A DNA stretch of 17,008 nucleotides from JACJVV01 sp047603135 (GTDB lineage: Archaea > Nanobdellota > Nanobdellia > Woesearchaeales > JACJVV01), in assembly GCA_047603135.1 (NCBI GenBank), contig JBLKOW010000014.1, forward strand, positions 1 to 17,008. Reading direction: 5' to 3'. Shown here piece after piece: positions 15,535-17,008 of the stretch. Positions within the stretch are counted from its first letter, which is position 1, and each line of letters starts with the position of its first letter. Made by a program: the position numbers and the translations under genes. The notes under the pieces are model-generated. The model saw only the letters and a list, made by a program, of their open reading frames with translations. It was not told the origin of the DNA and did not search any database.

Positions 15535-16740
15535 TTATATATCAAGAGCATCTTTTAAAATTTGTTTTACTTTTATTTTAGATTCAGAAGGTATAGATAA
15601 TGCTACTTCACGTGTTCTTCCGTACCTACCTTTTGAAATAATTTTCCCATATATTATACCAAGCATATCAAATTCAGCAATAATATCAGAAACACGACGT
15701 TGAGTTAAAGGTCGTATACTAACATGGGCGCATGCATCTTTGTAATATTCATAAATTTCTCCTGTAAAGATCATTTTTTTGTTTTTCTCTGCAATTTTAA
15801 TTATAGAATATAAAACTAATTGATGTTGTTTTGGTTGTGTAGAAACAATATCGATAATTCTATCTTTTTCAATTTTTTCTTCTGCTTTATCTAAGTGTTC
15901 AATATCTACAATTTTACTTCCAACTCGCTCTGCAAGTTCACCCGCTACACGCAGTAATTCAACTGCACGTCGTGCATCACCATGATCACGAGCAGCATAT
16001 GCAGAACATTTTTCAATAAGACCAGGTTGTATTACTTTATCAACAAATGCAATTTTAGCACGTTCTTTTAATATTTCTTTTAATTGAAATGCATTGTATG
16101 GTGGAAAAACTAATTCTTCTTCACTTAATGAACTTTTAATTCGAGGATCAATATTATCAGCAAACATTAAATCGTTTGAAATTCCAATTATGGAAAGTTG
16201 AGCTTTTTTTAATTCAGTATTAACTCGAGTTAAATTATATAAAATTTCATCTCCAGCTTTTTTAACTAACTGATCAATTTCATCTAATACTAAGATAACT
16301 ATTTGTTTTCTTTGCTCGATAATATTAATAAAAATTTTATAAACTTCATCAGTTGGTAAACCAGTTGGAGGAACATCTTTTCCTAATTCACGAATAAACT
16401 GAGCAATTATACGATATTCTGTATCAGCTATTTTTTTTAATTTACAATTTATATATAGAATAGTTACTGGAAGGTTATTTGCTTCTGCTGTTTGTAATAA
16501 TTGTTTTATTGTATATTGAATAGAAAGTGTTTTTCCAGTTCCTGTTTTACCATAAATAAACAAATTAGATGGTTTTTCCATACGTAGTGATGATGCTAAA
16601 ATTTCAGCAATAAGATTTATTTCCTTATCACGATGCTCAACTTCATCAGGTAAATAATTAGATTGTAAATAAAATTTATCTTTAAAAATAGGTTTTGTCT
16701 TCATATAACGATCAAAAACATGTGATAATTCTCGTGGCAT
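15535..16740 (-). CDS. orc1: Orc1/Cdc6 replication initiator
   Basis: AAA+ origin-binding initiator that recognises origin boxes and helps recruit the MCM helicase, 401 aa, the normal length. The Walker A motif is GKTGTGKT (64-71), Walker B is LVLDEID (150-156), sensor 1 is around Asn189 (GISND), an Arg-containing DPR lies at 199-200, and sensor 2 is GDARRA (254-259). The C-terminal winged helix spans about 300-395, with the recognition helix near TQRRVSDIIAEFDMLG and a Gly/Arg wing KGRYGRTREVAL. The start MPRELSHVFDRY is family-typical. A TATA box about 25 bases upstream predicts a leaderless mRNA. The gene leads the block orc1-DP1-DP2 and lies directly beside the predicted origin, so it may regulate itself through the origin box. 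Confidence 0.97.
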   Translation of the reverse strand: MPRELSHVFDRYMKTKPIFKDKFYLQSNYLPDEVEHRDKEINLIAEILASSLRMEKPSNLFIYGKTGTGKTLSIQYTIKQLLQTAEANNLPVTILYINCKLKKIADTEYRIIAQFIRELGKDVPPTGLPTDEVYKIFINIIEQRKQIVILVLDEIDQLVKKAGDEILYNLTRVNTELKKAQLSIIGISNDLMFADNIDPRIKSSLSEEELVFPPYNAFQLKEILKERAKIAFVDKVIQPGLIEKCSAYAARDHGDARRAVELLRVAGELAERVGSKIVDIEHLDKAEEKIEKDRIIDIVSTQPKQHQLVLYSIIKIAEKNKKMIFTGEIYEYYKDACAHVSIRPLTQRRVSDIIAEFDMLGIIYGKIISKGRYGRTREVALSIPSESKIKVKQILKDALDI

Positions 16741-16759
16741 ATTTTAAGAATATTATACC

Positions 16760-16778
16760 TTTTTATATACTTTATTGT
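16760..16778 (-). promoter_or_regulatory. TATA box and BRE of orc1, leaderless configuration
   Basis: On the minus strand CAATAAAG is followed by TATATAAAAA (16760-16769), a near-ideal archaeal BRE plus TATA. The TATA centre is about 25 bases before ATG 16740, so transcription should begin at the start codon. The predicted origin box begins about 22 bases upstream of the BRE. Confidence 0.65.
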
Positions 16779-16800
16779 CCTAATGAAATAAAACCCCTGA

Positions 16801-16821
16801 CCCCTTTATTTCTTATGGAAA
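16801..16821 (-). promoter_or_regulatory. Origin recognition box (ORB-like)
   Basis: The minus strand reads TTCCATAAGAAATAAAGGGG. The consensus as I recall it for archaeal ORB/mini-ORB elements is TTCCAGTGGAAACAAAGGGG. The two align without gaps and match at 16 of 20 positions, including the TTCCA, GAAA and G-string parts. A second GGGG lies just beyond (16794-16797 on this strand). Its position upstream of orc1/cdc6 is where such boxes occur in Pyrococcus. One box is seen, and the partner expected in inverted orientation may lie past the window edge. Confidence 0.7.
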
Positions 16822-16829
16822 TTAAAATG

Positions 16830-17008
16830 TGAAAATGTTTGATTTTATCATTATGTATTATTATTTTTATTCTATTTGATTTTATTTATTAATTGTTATT
16901 TAATGTTACCAATTTTACTATTTGATTTTATTATTTTAATATTATATTATTAATATTGTTTAATTTTATTGCTTAATTTTACTATTTTATTTTTATTATT
17001 ATATTATT
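16830..17008. repeat. AT-rich repeat tract, candidate duplex-unwinding element of oriC
   Basis: Almost entirely A and T, with no ORF. The motif TTTGATTTTAT(T/C) recurs at 16838, 16875 and 16921, with variant TTTAATTTTATT at 16959 and CTTAATTTTACT at 16972. A longer imperfect direct repeat is at 16911-16951 and 16975-17008 (period 64), sharing AATTTTACTATTT and ending in ATTATATTATT. Such tracts beside ORBs are the melting region in known archaeal origins. The tract continues beyond the window. Confidence 0.55.

Noticed and set aside
16830..17008. CRISPR-like array in the right-end repeats
   Set aside because: The repeats are short, degenerate and purely AT-rich with irregular spacing, and there are no cas genes.

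Overview
The window reads as a piece of an AT-rich archaeal chromosome. It encodes both subunits of D-family DNA polymerase, an Orc1/Cdc6 initiator, FEN1 with a PCNA-binding tail, archaeal-type PheS and PheT, a Trm5-family tRNA methyltransferase and two TrmB-family regulators. Promoters are TATA-like, and several place the predicted transcript start at or next to the start codon. PolD argues against Crenarchaeota. The small-genome style and AT-richness suggest a euryarchaeal or DPANN-type lineage (inference, low confidence at phylum level). No mobile element, CRISPR array, tRNA or rRNA is visible.

Layout. At 1-47 there may be the 5' end of a minus-strand gene running off the window. An AT-rich regulatory stretch (48-472) with several short dyads precedes a TrmB-type regulator (473-1291, +). 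Phenylalanyl-tRNA synthetase alpha (1389-2927, +) and beta (3115-4800, +) follow, separated by a 187-base gap holding a long imperfect hairpin. A strongly foldable, relatively GC-rich island (4815-4907) lies between convergent pheT and a minus-strand operon. That operon is read right to left: an uncharacterised winged-helix protein with a long Ser/Gln/Asn-rich linker (8834-7482), FEN1 (7476-6451), a Trm5-type methyltransferase (6431-5544) and a family-4-like uracil-DNA glycosylase (5507-4920). A second TrmB paralogue (9812-9003, -) diverges from a small acylphosphatase (9968-10240, +).

The right third is a replication block, all on the minus strand: orc1/cdc6 (16740-15535), PolD small subunit DP1 (15423-13867) and PolD large subunit DP2 (13856-10302). 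Upstream of orc1 is an excellent match to an archaeal origin recognition box (about 16801-16821, minus strand), followed by a very AT-rich repeat tract to the window end. The order origin - orc1/cdc6 - DP1 - DP2 is the one known from Pyrococcus, so the right edge very probably holds part of oriC.

How the genes fit together. Orc1 would bind the origin box and help load the helicase, and PolD would replicate. The PolD large subunit and FEN1 both end in PIP boxes for tethering to PCNA, for synthesis and flap removal. UDG would excise uracil. The tRNA-side genes (PheS, PheT, Trm5) deal with charging and anticodon-loop modification. Points most worth a second look are the origin, the UDG that has lost three of its four iron-sulfur cysteines, the unrecognised winged-helix protein heading the fen1 operon, an octapeptide shared by that protein and DP1, the near-identical DNA-binding domains of the two TrmB paralogues, and the two structured intergenic RNAs or DNA elements beside pheT.
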